Origin: an uncultured Lachnospiraceae bacterium
Lineage (GTDB): Bacteria; Bacillota; Clostridia; Lachnospirales; Lachnospiraceae
Assembly: GCA_902775555.1 (NCBI GenBank)
Contig: CACYMQ010000023.1
Location: 1-33,654 of the forward strand
DNA: 33,654 bases
Reading direction: 5' to 3'
Under the pieces are notes generated by a model, which saw only the letters and a program-made list of their open reading frames with translations, ran no database searches and had not been told where the DNA came from. The position numbers and the translations under genes are program-made. Positions 19,555-28,111 of the stretch are shown one piece after another; within the stretch, counting starts at the first letter, position 1; every line of letters begins with the position of its first letter.

Positions 19555-22500
19555 TCACGGGTTTGTGCAGTAACCCTTCGCATCGAAATGATACTTCTTT
19601 CCGTTGATCTTCTGTGTCTGATCCTTTGCGTACCAGCCGGAGGTATCTCCATACCACCAGCCCTTGGAATTCTTCCTCCAGCTTCCCCTCGACTGATAGG
19701 TCCAGGCTCCGCTCTTTGAGAGCCAGTAGCCCTTCACCCATTCGGAAGAAGCCATATATCCCCTGGCATCAAAGTAGTACCACTTTCCGTTGATCATGGC
19801 CCAGCGCTTCTTCAGATAGGAACCGCCTGCCAGCGAATACCACCAGCCCTTGGAATCCTTCTTCCAGCTTCCCACCTTCCGGTCGGAGCAGGCACCGTCA
19901 GCGGAAAGATAATATCCATCCCGATACGCCTTTGCTTCCATGTATCCCTTTTCATTGAAGTAGTACCATTTCCCGTCGATCTTCTGCCACTGCTTCTTCG
20001 GATACCATCCGCCGGCATCCTCATACCACCAGCCCTTGGAATTCTTCTTCCATCCTGCCCGGCGCGGGTGGTCTGAACCGCGGAACCCGGCCTTTCCGTA
20101 CCAGATTCCCTTCACCCACTCGTTGGAGTAAGCTTTCTCACCGATGGGAGCATAGGTCTCAGCCGGGATCCCCACGAAGACCAGCTTCTGTGCCTCGGAA
20201 TTGGATGCTCCCAGGAAATATGCATTTCCCTGATATCCTGTTGATGTCAGAAGATACATGGGCCGGAAGCTCATGATCTTATCCTGCTTCGTCGCCTTCG
20301 TTCCGTCCTTGCTGATCAGATAGGTGTCCTCTGTGACCATTTCATTACTGTCTGTCTTCGGGAAACCGGTCACCAGGAATCCCTTCTTTGTATAAACGCC
20401 GGTTCCTGTAAGCTCGGCTCTCAGTACCATATCCGGGAAATATGTATCTCCGTCTCCCATTGGCTTCATTCGGCTGGTCTCCCCGGAAATGCTGATCGTC
20501 GAATAAATGACATTTGCAGGGATCGTTGCCTTATAACAGCTCAGAGCCCGGATCTGCCCCTCATCATCACATCCGAGTGAATTGTTCAGGCCCACCGGTC
20601 CCGGACCATCCAGGGTACTTATCTCCATATTCACCGGGTCGAGCTGACGGACATAGGAATACCCGTCATTATCCTCCGTCCGGAGTCCCCGCTCGCCACC
20701 CATAAGGTAGATCCCGTATCCGTTATTGATGATGCTGACTGCGTTCTGATAACCTTCCATCTCGATCGAAGACCATTTAATGGTCCTGCTTCCGGGATCC
20801 AGGACGCCGATGGCATTCTCCTCCTCTTCCTTGACCGCAGCCGTAAAGAGGATCTTCCCGTTCCATGCACAGGCTCCGCCGGTTATCGCATAATCCGCAG
20901 ACGTACATACCTTCTCCCAGGTCTTATTACTGATCTTATATCTGTAAACGATGGTTCCCTTCTCCGTGCTTCCCAGCAGACAGTAGACATATCCGTTGAG
21001 ACCGACCAGCGCCTTCGGATCCCCGCCATAGAAATCCGCGTACTGCTTTAATGCGGATTCCGGTATCTCATACTGTCCGTCCACCGCAACGGTACTTCCC
21101 GGCAGAGGCAGTCTGGGATAAAGATCCGCCTGGGATCCCATCCGGAGAAATCTGTGTCCGGTACCTGCGTCGGATGTGACTGCCACATCCTTTTCTCCCG
21201 CTGCAAAGCCCTTCGGAAGTTCGGCCGTGATCTTCGTATCCGTCCATTCCTTTACCGTGCAGGCCGTGCCGTTCACCGTGACCGTACCTTTGGCTGTACC
21301 GAAGAAGTAGCCATCCAGTGTAAATGTGCCGCTTCCCGCCTTTGCTGATGTAAGCACCGGTACCGTCTCTCCGGCAAGAGCCTTATCCATACGGAAGATG
21401 CCGCCGGATACACATTTGTCCTTCAGCGAATCCACGGGAAGGACGCTGCCCGTAACTCTGGCAGCCAGCTTCTCCGGTGTATCCTGTGGATGCTCTGCCG
21501 CAAGAGCAGCCACCGCTCCGGCCACCAGCGGAGCAGACATGGACGTTCCGCTTTTTACATCGTAATTGCCCGCTTCGCTGTTCAGGCGCAGCCTGGCGAT
21601 ATCCAGATATGGAACGGGCTTTCCCGTTGTCGGATCGGTCACCTCCACCTCGAGCTGGAATCTGACATCCTGTTTATCCTCATCCAGCTGGGATTCCGGA
21701 TAGGAAAAGCCGAACTCATAATACCCTTTATCTGCGGTCCCCTCGACCGCGGTCAGTTTCTTCGTCTCTTCCAGACGGGTTATCTCATTGACCACTATGT
21801 GAAGCTTCTGCTTCCCGGGGACATACAGGCGGATGACGCCGCCCATACATTTACGGGCATCCTTAAATAACTTGCTTTCAACGGTAAATCTGCCGTCAGA
21901 TCCGTCCGTATCCTTCAGCTGCAGGACCTTTTTCCCGCCTTCCGCTTCCACCAGGGATTTGGTGACACCGGTATGATTCAGACCCAGAAGATCCGAAGAG
22001 ACATCGGTTTTGTCACTGAAATCCATATCATAGGTAACTCCGTCCATCGTCAGTACCGGACTGTTCATCGTAGCCGGTCCGGTCCCCGTAGGAACCGTGG
22101 AAATGATATCCTCTCCGGGCGCAAATACATCGACCTCACGGGTCCCGTAGTTACTGAAATCGGAGGCCTTGCCCTTTACATTGGAGCAGCCCACCACGAT
22201 GCTTCCGGGAACTCTTCCCCGGAGACTGTTGGAGGAATCGGCAACATTCATATCCAGACCGTTATTTGCCGCCGCAAATACATTTACGATGCCGGCATCG
22301 GCCGCTTCCTTTAACACAAGCAGTTCAGAGAACGACTTCGCATTTCCTCCGTAGGAATTGTTGGTCGCAACCACATTTACGCCGGCCTTCTTCGCCGCGA
22401 TCACATAACGGAAGCCGCGGATCATGGCATCCAGATGAAAATGTCCCTTCTCGTCACAGATCTTTACAGCCATGAGCTTTGCGCCGGGTGCGATCCCGCT

Positions 22501-23361
22501 GGTCCCGATCTTGTTCCATTCCGCCGCTATGATCCCGGCACAATGGGTTCCATGCCCGTAGTCATCCATGGGGTCCCGGGAATCATACTTATTCCCATTC
22601 TCACGGTAAAGGATCGCGTTCAGACCGTATTTCCCGCCGCCCATGGTCTTAAGTGCGGGATACTTCTCCCCGTCTGTCCACATGTTGTTCTTCAGGTCCT
22701 CATGGTTATAATCAATGCCCGTATCGATCACGGCAACCACCTGCTTCGAAGTATCAACCTTCGGTGAAGGGGTCCCTCCGTCAAAGGTATTCCAGCCCTC
22801 ATCATGGATCCCGTAGGTTGTCGTGTGTTCCCACTGTTCACTGGTATGGAGATCCGCTTCCGCTGCCTCATAGATATAATTCGGCTCCGCGTAAAGCACA
22901 TCGTCCCGCTTTGAAAGCTCTTCCACCAGTTCATCCGTGGTGAGACGGTCGGAACGGACCAGTGTGATGAGTCCGGAAGAGATCCCCTCTTCCGTATCGT
23001 CTACATACATCAGTCCCTCCGCATCATCCACGGAGCTGTCCTTCTCCAGCTCACGTTCTGCGGTGGCGGCTGCCGCATCCTCCGAAGTCACACCGGTTTC
23101 TGCCTTATAGCAGACCAGAGCCTCACCCATGACACAAGGCTGTTCTGCCGCATCCTCCGTACCGGTTTCTCCATCCGCGACTGATACGGCTGTCTCCGTC
23201 ATCCTCTGAGGGGAAGCCACGGCCACGATCCCGCCGGCTTCTGCCGCCTCTGCCGGGATCGGCGCAGCACTTCCCGCAGCACCAAGCATCAGTGCCGCAG
23301 CAAGAAGAAAAGCAAAACTGTTTCTACCTGGTATTCGTCGATTCCGTCTTTGTTTGCGCAT
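19555..23361 (-). CDS. Secreted subtilisin-like serine protease with wall-binding repeats
   Basis: A 1268-residue S8-family protease. It starts with a signal peptide (1-40), then an inhibitor I9-like propeptide ending near VLYAEPNY (155-162). Catalytic residues are Asp213 (VIDTGID), His270 (YGHGTHCAG) and Ser607 (SGTSMSAP), with the oxyanion Asn335. About 170 residues are inserted between the APG motif (414-416) and the catalytic serine, probably a beta-sandwich domain. An IPT/TIG-like domain (about 668-740), a kelch-like propeller region and three choline-binding-type wall repeats (GWWY...KWYYF, about 1100-1268) follow. It is expected to be exported and attached non-covalently to the cell surface. 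The start has AAGGAG upstream and overlaps the BASS transporter gene by 38 bp in another frame, suggesting translational coupling. The substrate is unknown. Confidence 0.93.
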   Translation of the reverse strand: MRKQRRNRRIPGRNSFAFLLAAALMLGAAGSAAPIPAEAAEAGGIVAVASPQRMTETAVSVADGETGTEDAAEQPCVMGEALVCYKAETGVTSEDAAAATAERELEKDSSVDDAEGLMYVDDTEEGISSGLITLVRSDRLTTDELVEELSKRDDVLYAEPNYIYEAAEADLHTSEQWEHTTTYGIHDEGWNTFDGGTPSPKVDTSKQVVAVIDTGIDYNHEDLKNNMWTDGEKYPALKTMGGGKYGLNAILYRENGNKYDSRDPMDDYGHGTHCAGIIAAEWNKIGTSGIAPGAKLMAVKICDEKGHFHLDAMIRGFRYVIAAKKAGVNVVATNNSYGGNAKSFSELLVLKEAADAGIVNVFAAANNGLDMNVADSSNSLRGRVPGSIVVGCSNVKGKASDFSNYGTREVDVFAPGEDIISTVPTGTGPATMNSPVLTMDGVTYDMDFSDKTDVSSDLLGLNHTGVTKSLVEAEGGKKVLQLKDTDGSDGRFTVESKLFKDARKCMGGVIRLYVPGKQKLHIVVNEITRLEETKKLTAVEGTADKGYYEFGFSYPESQLDEDKQDVRFQLEVEVTDPTTGKPVPYLDIARLRLNSEAGNYDVKSGTSMSAPLVAGAVAALAAEHPQDTPEKLAARVTGSVLPVDSLKDKCVSGGIFRMDKALAGETVPVLTSAKAGSGTFTLDGYFFGTAKGTVTVNGTACTVKEWTDTKITAELPKGFAAGEKDVAVTSDAGTGHRFLRMGSQADLYPRLPLPGSTVAVDGQYEIPESALKQYADFYGGDPKALVGLNGYVYCLLGSTEKGTIVYRYKISNKTWEKVCTSADYAITGGACAWNGKILFTAAVKEEEENAIGVLDPGSRTIKWSSIEMEGYQNAVSIINNGYGIYLMGGERGLRTEDNDGYSYVRQLDPVNMEISTLDGPGPVGLNNSLGCDDEGQIRALSCYKATIPANVIYSTISISGETSRMKPMGDGDTYFPDMVLRAELTGTGVYTKKGFLVTGFPKTDSNEMVTEDTYLISKDGTKATKQDKIMSFRPMYLLTSTGYQGNAYFLGASNSEAQKLVFVGIPAETYAPIGEKAYSNEWVKGIWYGKAGFRGSDHPRRAGWKKNSKGWWYEDAGGWYPKKQWQKIDGKWYYFNEKGYMEAKAYRDGYYLSADGACSDRKVGSWKKDSKGWWYSLAGGSYLKKRWAMINGKWYYFDARGYMASSEWVKGYWLSKSGAWTYQSRGSWRKNSKGWWYGDTSGWYAKDQTQKINGKKYHFDAKGYCTNP

Positions 23362-24292
23362 ACTTTTTCTCCTTCAGATTTCTAAAGATATTTGCCAGGA
23401 TCGCTCCGGAAATGTTATGCCATACACTGAAGATCGCTCCGGGAACCGTTGCCATGGACAGATCCGGAAATGCCGTGCCGGCAAGGGATGTCGCCAGTCC
23501 GGAGTTCTGCATCCCCACCTCAATGGAGAGCGCCTTCTTTCTGGACAACGGCAGCTTCAGCACCACCCCAAGAAGGTAGCCTGCCGCATAGCCCAGCAGG
23601 TTATGAAGGATCACAACCACAAATACGATCAGTCCCGTCTCCAGGATCCTCTCCGAATTATGAGATACCACCGCCGCCACGATCAGCGTGATGGCGGTCA
23701 CTGATACAAGCGGCAGAGCATGCTCCGCCTTCGATACATATTTTCCGAAAAGCCTGTTGATCAGAAATCCCAGTGCGATCGGTACGATCACGACCTTGAC
23801 GATGGACAGGAACATGTCCGGAACATCCACCTGAACGGTGGTACGGAGAAGGAGCCATGTGATCGCCGGCGTAAAAAGCGGTGCCAGCAAAGTATTGACC
23901 CCGGTCATTCCCACAGAAAGCGCCACATCCCCGCCGCTCAGGTAGGTAATAACGTTGCTGGAGGTTCCTCCCGGGCATGTCCCCACCAGGATCACTCCTG
24001 CCAGAAGTCCCTCTTCCAGTCCGAAGCTCTTCCCCAACCCGAATGCCAGAAGCGGCATGATGATGAACTGCGCTGCACATCCCAGCAGGATGTCCTTCGG
24101 TCTTCGAAAGACCAGCGCAAAATCCGCGGGTTTTATGGTGAGTCCCATTCCGAACATGACCACCATAAGCAGGTAATTGACCCATGAGGTCTGTATCCAG
24201 AGACAGGATTCCGGCAGAAACAGCGCCAGTGCCGCTACTGCCAGAACGATGACCGCCATATATTTTCCTACAAACTGACTTATCTTCTTCAT
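23324..24292 (-). CDS. BASS-family sodium-coupled organic anion symporter
   Basis: A 322-residue polytopic membrane protein of the bile acid:sodium symporter (SBF) family. It has about nine or ten hydrophobic helices and the family motif GTCPGGTSSNV (residues 104-114), which forms part of the sodium/substrate crossing site. Length is typical. Family members carry bile acids, pantoate or other organic anions, and the substrate here cannot be assigned. The ATG lacks a clear Shine-Dalgarno. Instead a 5-bp hairpin (24304-24308 with 24315-24319) lies about 12 nt before it. It follows the diguanylate cyclase gene by 36 nt and overlaps the protease start, so the three may be co-transcribed. Confidence 0.9.
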   Translation of the reverse strand: MKKISQFVGKYMAVIVLAVAALALFLPESCLWIQTSWVNYLLMVVMFGMGLTIKPADFALVFRRPKDILLGCAAQFIIMPLLAFGLGKSFGLEEGLLAGVILVGTCPGGTSSNVITYLSGGDVALSVGMTGVNTLLAPLFTPAITWLLLRTTVQVDVPDMFLSIVKVVIVPIALGFLINRLFGKYVSKAEHALPLVSVTAITLIVAAVVSHNSERILETGLIVFVVVILHNLLGYAAGYLLGVVLKLPLSRKKALSIEVGMQNSGLATSLAGTAFPDLSMATVPGAIFSVWHNISGAILANIFRNLKEKKYAQTKTESTNTR

Positions 24293-24328
24293 GATATCTG
24301 CTGCCGGGTTCTCTCCCGGTCTTTCAAT

Positions 24329-25489
24329 TTATTTGTCCGGCTGCGGCTCTGCGAAGATCCGGCAGCCTCTCCTGGTTGTGGATTTTATTTCATACATCGC
24401 CTTATCGGCATTTGTATAAAGCTCCTTCGTCACGCCCTCCCTGGAGAAGGCAACTCCCGCACTGACACTGGTTTTCGGAAGATCATCGATCAGGTTATCC
24501 AGCAGGATGTTCACACTGTCGATCTTCTTCCGGATGGCTTCCCCGTTTTCCTCGGTGACCCCCGGCAGAAGAACCACGAATTCATCGCCGCCGAAACGGA
24601 TCACATGATCCGAACTTCGGAATGTACTTGTCAAGATCTCCGCAACTCTCTTCAGGATCCGGTCTCCCGCATCATGCCCGTAGTTATCGTTGACATCCTT
24701 GAAATGATCGATGTCCATGATAAGAAATCCCACATTCGTCCACTTCGTCCGGTTCGACTCCACAAGAGCCTCATAACCCGCCCGGTTATACACGTCTGTC
24801 AGTCCGTCCATATATGCTGCAGCGGCAAGCGTGGTATTCTCCCGCAGCAGTTCATTTGTCTGGAAATACATGAAGAAAAATACGATGCCAAGGATCATCG
24901 CCGCTTCACACATGAAGGCAGGGTATCCGAAGAATTCAAATCCCATGGCAGTTACCACAAGGAACAGGCATTCATAGCCCAGCACGATGATCTTCGTATG
25001 AAGGCGCCTGGTATCCCGTATGATCAGAAAGACCGTAAACACAAAGTACAGGATCAATGGTACATAACGGAGAAAACCGAGAGGCCCGGTGTGAAAATGG
25101 TTATCTTTACTAAAGGAATATACAGTATCCGTAAAGAATACGGAAAATGCGATGAAGACCATCAGGATCAGCGGGATCGCAACTACCGCAAATACCGTCC
25201 GGCTCTTCTTCTGGTTCAGATTCATCTCCGTACCGATGATAACGTAGAGTACGGCGGTTCTGGATATATAAAGGAGTGCACTCCAGACAGCGCGCCAGGT
25301 GGTGTAGGTATCCCCGTCTGCTGCATAATACTCCGCGTTTCGTATAACCAGTTCAAGCGCAAAAAGAAATGCCGTCACAAGGAAGGACCGTTTCTTTTCC
25401 TTTGCCAGCTGCTCATCTTCAAAAAGAATGGTGATCAGAAGTACCACTCCCACGAAGGGCGCAAAATTATTTGTAACGAATTCCATCAT
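24329..25489 (-). CDS. Membrane diguanylate cyclase (GGDEF domain)
   Basis: A 386-residue protein predicted to make cyclic di-GMP from two GTP. The first 215 residues contain about six or seven hydrophobic helices, probably a membrane sensor domain with no recognised name. The GGDEF domain (about 225-380) has an intact GGDEF signature at 300-304 and an intact inhibitory-site RxxD (RSSD, 291-294) exactly five residues before it. It is therefore probably active and subject to product inhibition. There is no EAL domain. The start is ambiguous between two adjacent ATGs and the ribosome binding site (GAAGG) is distant. It lies 103 nt downstream of the response regulator gene and 36 nt upstream of the BASS transporter. 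Confidence 0.93.
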   Translation of the reverse strand: MMEFVTNNFAPFVGVVLLITILFEDEQLAKEKKRSFLVTAFLFALELVIRNAEYYAADGDTYTTWRAVWSALLYISRTAVLYVIIGTEMNLNQKKSRTVFAVVAIPLILMVFIAFSVFFTDTVYSFSKDNHFHTGPLGFLRYVPLILYFVFTVFLIIRDTRRLHTKIIVLGYECLFLVVTAMGFEFFGYPAFMCEAAMILGIVFFFMYFQTNELLRENTTLAAAAYMDGLTDVYNRAGYEALVESNRTKWTNVGFLIMDIDHFKDVNDNYGHDAGDRILKRVAEILTSTFRSSDHVIRFGGDEFVVLLPGVTEENGEAIRKKIDSVNILLDNLIDDLPKTSVSAGVAFSREGVTKELYTNADKAMYEIKSTTRRGCRIFAEPQPDK

Positions 25490-25592
25490 ACGTTATTTTA
25501 ACCTTCTTTCACGGATCATATCCCCCAATGATCCTGCTTTTCCTACCGGTCAGCTGTATAAGTCCTGTCCGGTTCCGGCTGTATCCGTTTTG

Positions 25593-26396
25593 TCATTCCT
25601 CCTCCGCATAACTGATCTCATCCAACTCGGCATGAACAAATTCCGCCCAGCTGAACTGATTCATATAGTCCCCGAGATACTGGTATCTAGATCTTTTCTT
25701 CTTTTCAAGCCATTCGTAAAGGTCACACTCCACCTTGTCCTTTGCGATGGACATGCTGCCTCTCTGTTTGATGATGATATCCGTAAGTCCCAGATCCGAA
25801 AGCGTATTCTGCAGATCCTGGCGAAGATTGCTGAGATAAGAGGTTTTCACCTTCGGGTCCCCGTCATCCTCCCAAAGGCAGGCAATGATCTCCCCATTTG
25901 TCGTCTGTACCCCCTTGTTATTGATCAGAACCGCCACGATCTCCTTCGTTTTTGAATACTTGAAGAGGATCGGGACTCCGTCCGCAAAGAGTTCAAAATT
26001 CCCGAAGGTCTGCACGAAGACCCGTTTTGACTCCTTCTCCGGAGGATACCGAAGCTCCCGAAGCTCACCCGCTACATCTTCCTCCCCCGGGGGAAGCAGG
26101 ATACACCCGCTTGCCCGAAGCTCCATGGCTTCGAAGGCCACGTCCTTCTCCTTCGTCATCATGATCAGATTCACCATGGGGTACAGTTCTTTCAGATACC
26201 TTCCCAGAAGCAGACCGTCGATATTCGGAAGCTTCGCATCCAGATAGGCCACATCGATCCTTTCCTTTCTGGCTGCGGCAAGTGCTTTGGGGCTGTCGGT
26301 GAAGCTGAGGATCTTCGCATCCGGGAGATCCGCACGGATCATCTCCTCCACTGCCTTCAGGGTGGCCTCGTTCTTTTCTACTACCAGAATTGTCAT
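25593..26396 (-). CDS. Atypical response regulator with SARP/OmpR-like winged helix
   Basis: A 267-residue protein from the ATG at 26396. A GTG at 26405 would add three residues, but the ATG begins like a normal receiver domain (MTILVV) and has GGGGGTGGGTG upstream. The receiver domain (1-115) keeps the phosphoacceptor Asp53 (YLDAKLPNIDG). The usual acidic pair is changed (Glu7-Lys8), and the conserved Lys before Pro is Leu101 (ILLPPG). The C-terminal half (about 127-235) resembles the winged-helix DNA-binding domain of SARP-like regulators (FGNFELFADGVPI, then an LSNLRQDL recognition-helix region). No histidine kinase is adjacent. It follows the 182-residue unknown gene by about 12 nt. It may act without classical phosphorylation; this is inference from residues. 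Confidence 0.85.
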   Translation of the reverse strand: MTILVVEKNEATLKAVEEMIRADLPDAKILSFTDSPKALAAARKERIDVAYLDAKLPNIDGLLLGRYLKELYPMVNLIMMTKEKDVAFEAMELRASGCILLPPGEEDVAGELRELRYPPEKESKRVFVQTFGNFELFADGVPILFKYSKTKEIVAVLINNKGVQTTNGEIIACLWEDDGDPKVKTSYLSNLRQDLQNTLSDLGLTDIIIKQRGSMSIAKDKVECDLYEWLEKKKRSRYQYLGDYMNQFSWAEFVHAELDEISYAEEE

Positions 26397-26408
26397 GTCA
26401 CCCACCCC

Positions 26409-26957
26409 CTATTCCAGACCGATCGGACGAAGCTCCTGCGCTTCCCATTCCTCTTCCGAAAGGAGAAGGGGATTCCTTTCTCCCACCAGAAGCATTTCCC
26501 CGCCGTCCCTGACAGCCTCATGCAGCGGGCCGGACCTGAGATCCGAGATCACCAGCGCCGCAAAGCGGTCATAATTGTCATCATCGATCACCGGAAAATG
26601 ATACTTCATCCGGTACCAGTGATCCGGATCAAAGCACGCCGTACCGATATAGAGCCGGTCAGCCGTCTCCTCGACCTCATCCGGTCCCGCCACCATCCCC
26701 GGTTCCAGATCCAGATCATCACAGAACAGCATGGCATATACCCGAAGGATCTGTTCCCGGACTGTCTGCCGTCTCCCCCGGATCTCGATCTCCGTATTCA
26801 TGATGCGATAGTACTCTTCCCGGGCCTCTTTCCTGTTATCAAAATCGCATATGGCATCATACAGATGCTTTCCCACCAGGATCTGATTCTCTTTCTTCGT
26901 CACATCCACATTTTTTGCAAGCTCTGTATAGTTCTCGCTTATGATCTCATCTTTCAT
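26409..26957 (-). CDS. Uncharacterised 182-residue acidic cytoplasmic protein
   Basis: I do not recognise a family. There is no signal peptide or transmembrane helix. The sequence is acidic, with a helical N-terminal half (YRIMNTEIEIRGRRQTVREQ) and a segment resembling a small alpha/beta domain (LYIGTACFDPDHWYRMKYHF). The C-terminus is rich in Glu and Leu. A GGATGGAG lies about 10 nt before the ATG. The stop is 12 nt from the start of the response regulator, so the two are almost certainly co-transcribed and possibly functionally linked. The gene begins immediately after the repeat array at 26983-27138, so its promoter must lie in or beyond that array. Confidence 0.75.
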   Translation of the reverse strand: MKDEIISENYTELAKNVDVTKKENQILVGKHLYDAICDFDNRKEAREEYYRIMNTEIEIRGRRQTVREQILRVYAMLFCDDLDLEPGMVAGPDEVEETADRLYIGTACFDPDHWYRMKYHFPVIDDDNYDRFAALVISDLRSGPLHEAVRDGGEMLLVGERNPLLLSEEEWEAQELRPIGLE

Positions 26958-26982
26958 AACCTGATATCTCCATCCTATTTCT

Positions 26983-27138
26983 CATGTCATCCTGAGGGCG
27001 CAGCCACTCCATGTCATCCTGAGCAACGCGAAGGATCTTTACCGACAAGATTCTTCGTCGCTTTGCTCCTCAGAATGACATGCGGAACGCTTCGCTCCTC
27101 AGAATGACATGCGGAACGCTTCGCTCCTCAGAATGACA
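26983..27138. repeat. GTCATCCTGAG repeat array, inverted and tandem copies
   Basis: Two direct copies start at 26983 and 27010. The second faces an inverted copy (27047-27080) across a short loop, giving a long imperfect hairpin. Two exact 29-bp tandem units follow at 27081-27109 and 27110-27138. The last unit overlaps the 3' end of the ferredoxin gene. Confidence 0.88.
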
Positions 27139-27901
27139 TGCCCTCGTCATCCTGCTCCGACTGCCGGAACGCCGCGGGGTTATTATACCGCGCCCTGTCC
27201 GCTGTCCCTTTTCCGTACTCGATGGCTCCCACCGGGCAGCGATTGATACACGCCGTGCACTTCGCGCATTTTTTCTTCTCCCATACCGGTCTTCCATCCA
27301 CCATCTGAATGGCATGGTCCGGGCAGTTCTTCGCACACAGCCCGCAGCCGGTGCATTTATCCGTAACATGGTATTTCTTCGTACCCATGAGCATATGATA
27401 GGCGGGCCGGCAGATCCTTGCCGGGAATGCAAGCAGCGGTTTCCGGATCCTGTGCAGCCGGATCTCCGTGCAGATCTCCGACATCTTCTCCTGACAGTTC
27501 AGGAAAACCTCCTTTTGATGTTCCTCCGTGCCGTTATTATAAAACAGAAGGCAATTGTCCGGCATGACCAGGGGATAGACACAGAAAAGGGTGATCCCCC
27601 TTTTTTTCAGTTCCTTCCGAAGAAGTCCGCCTGCGCATCCGATGCTGCCTCCGCAGGTGATAACGGAATAGACGTACCGGGCTCCCTCGAGCCTGAGATT
27701 CCGTATGAGATCAAGTACCACATCACTTACGGTCCAGCAGTAGACCGGGAATACGAATCCCACACTCTCTCCCTTTCCTACCGTATACTGATACTCCTTC
27801 TCATCCCGGGCCTTCGCCATATTTACCAGCCGTTCACCCTTCTTCCGCAGCTGATTCGCCACATAGTATGAATTTCCGGTTCCCGTGAAATAAAAGATCA
27901 T
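27128..27901 (-). CDS. EFR1-type flavodoxin/ferredoxin fusion protein
   Basis: A 257-residue iron-sulfur flavoprotein, probably an electron-transfer protein. The N-terminus MIFYFTGTGNSYYVA is the flavodoxin-like FMN-binding loop. The C-terminal part has two [4Fe-4S] motifs, CTGCGLCAKNCP (Cys183, 186, 189, 193) and CAKCTACINRCP (Cys212, 215, 218, 222). Length is close to other EFR1 proteins. The partner enzyme is unknown. The start has AAGGAG upstream and its promoter is at 27934-27962. The final residues (about EQDDEGMSF) and the stop codon lie in or next to the GTCATCCTGAG repeat array, so the natural C-terminus may have been replaced by repeat sequence. Confidence 0.92.
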   Translation of the reverse strand: MIFYFTGTGNSYYVANQLRKKGERLVNMAKARDEKEYQYTVGKGESVGFVFPVYCWTVSDVVLDLIRNLRLEGARYVYSVITCGGSIGCAGGLLRKELKKRGITLFCVYPLVMPDNCLLFYNNGTEEHQKEVFLNCQEKMSEICTEIRLHRIRKPLLAFPARICRPAYHMLMGTKKYHVTDKCTGCGLCAKNCPDHAIQMVDGRPVWEKKKCAKCTACINRCPVGAIEYGKGTADRARYNNPAAFRQSEQDDEGMSF

Positions 27902-27933
27902 ATTACTCCTTCTTTCCCTGTCTCATAGTAAAT

Positions 27934-27962
27934 ATGATACCATCATACGTCCCGTATCACAA
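27934..27962 (-). promoter_or_regulatory. Promoter of the EFR1 gene with overlapping dyad
   Basis: Minus strand TTGTGA (27962-27957), 17-nt spacer, TATCAT (27939-27934), with TG one base before the -10. The -10 region is part of a small dyad (ATGAT-GGT-ATCAT), a possible regulator site. Confidence 0.6.
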
Positions 27963-27983
27963 TAAAATACTTTCATCGTATGT

Positions 27984-28022
27984 GCAAAAAAAGGCCGGCG
28001 GCGGATAGATCCCACTGCCGGT
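27984..28022 (-). terminator. Intrinsic terminator of the zinc-binding lipoprotein gene
   Basis: A stem of about ten pairs (27995-28004 with 28012-28021, one or two non-canonical pairs) is followed on the minus strand by seven U. It lies about 90 nt past the stop and just before the EFR1 promoter. Confidence 0.75.
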
Positions 28023-28111
28023 CTTCTCCCAGACCACTGCTGTATTTCCTGCTGAAAAACACGATATATACCGCGGTTCTGAGTGTATTTCCCGCTCTTC
28101 TTTTTTCGATC

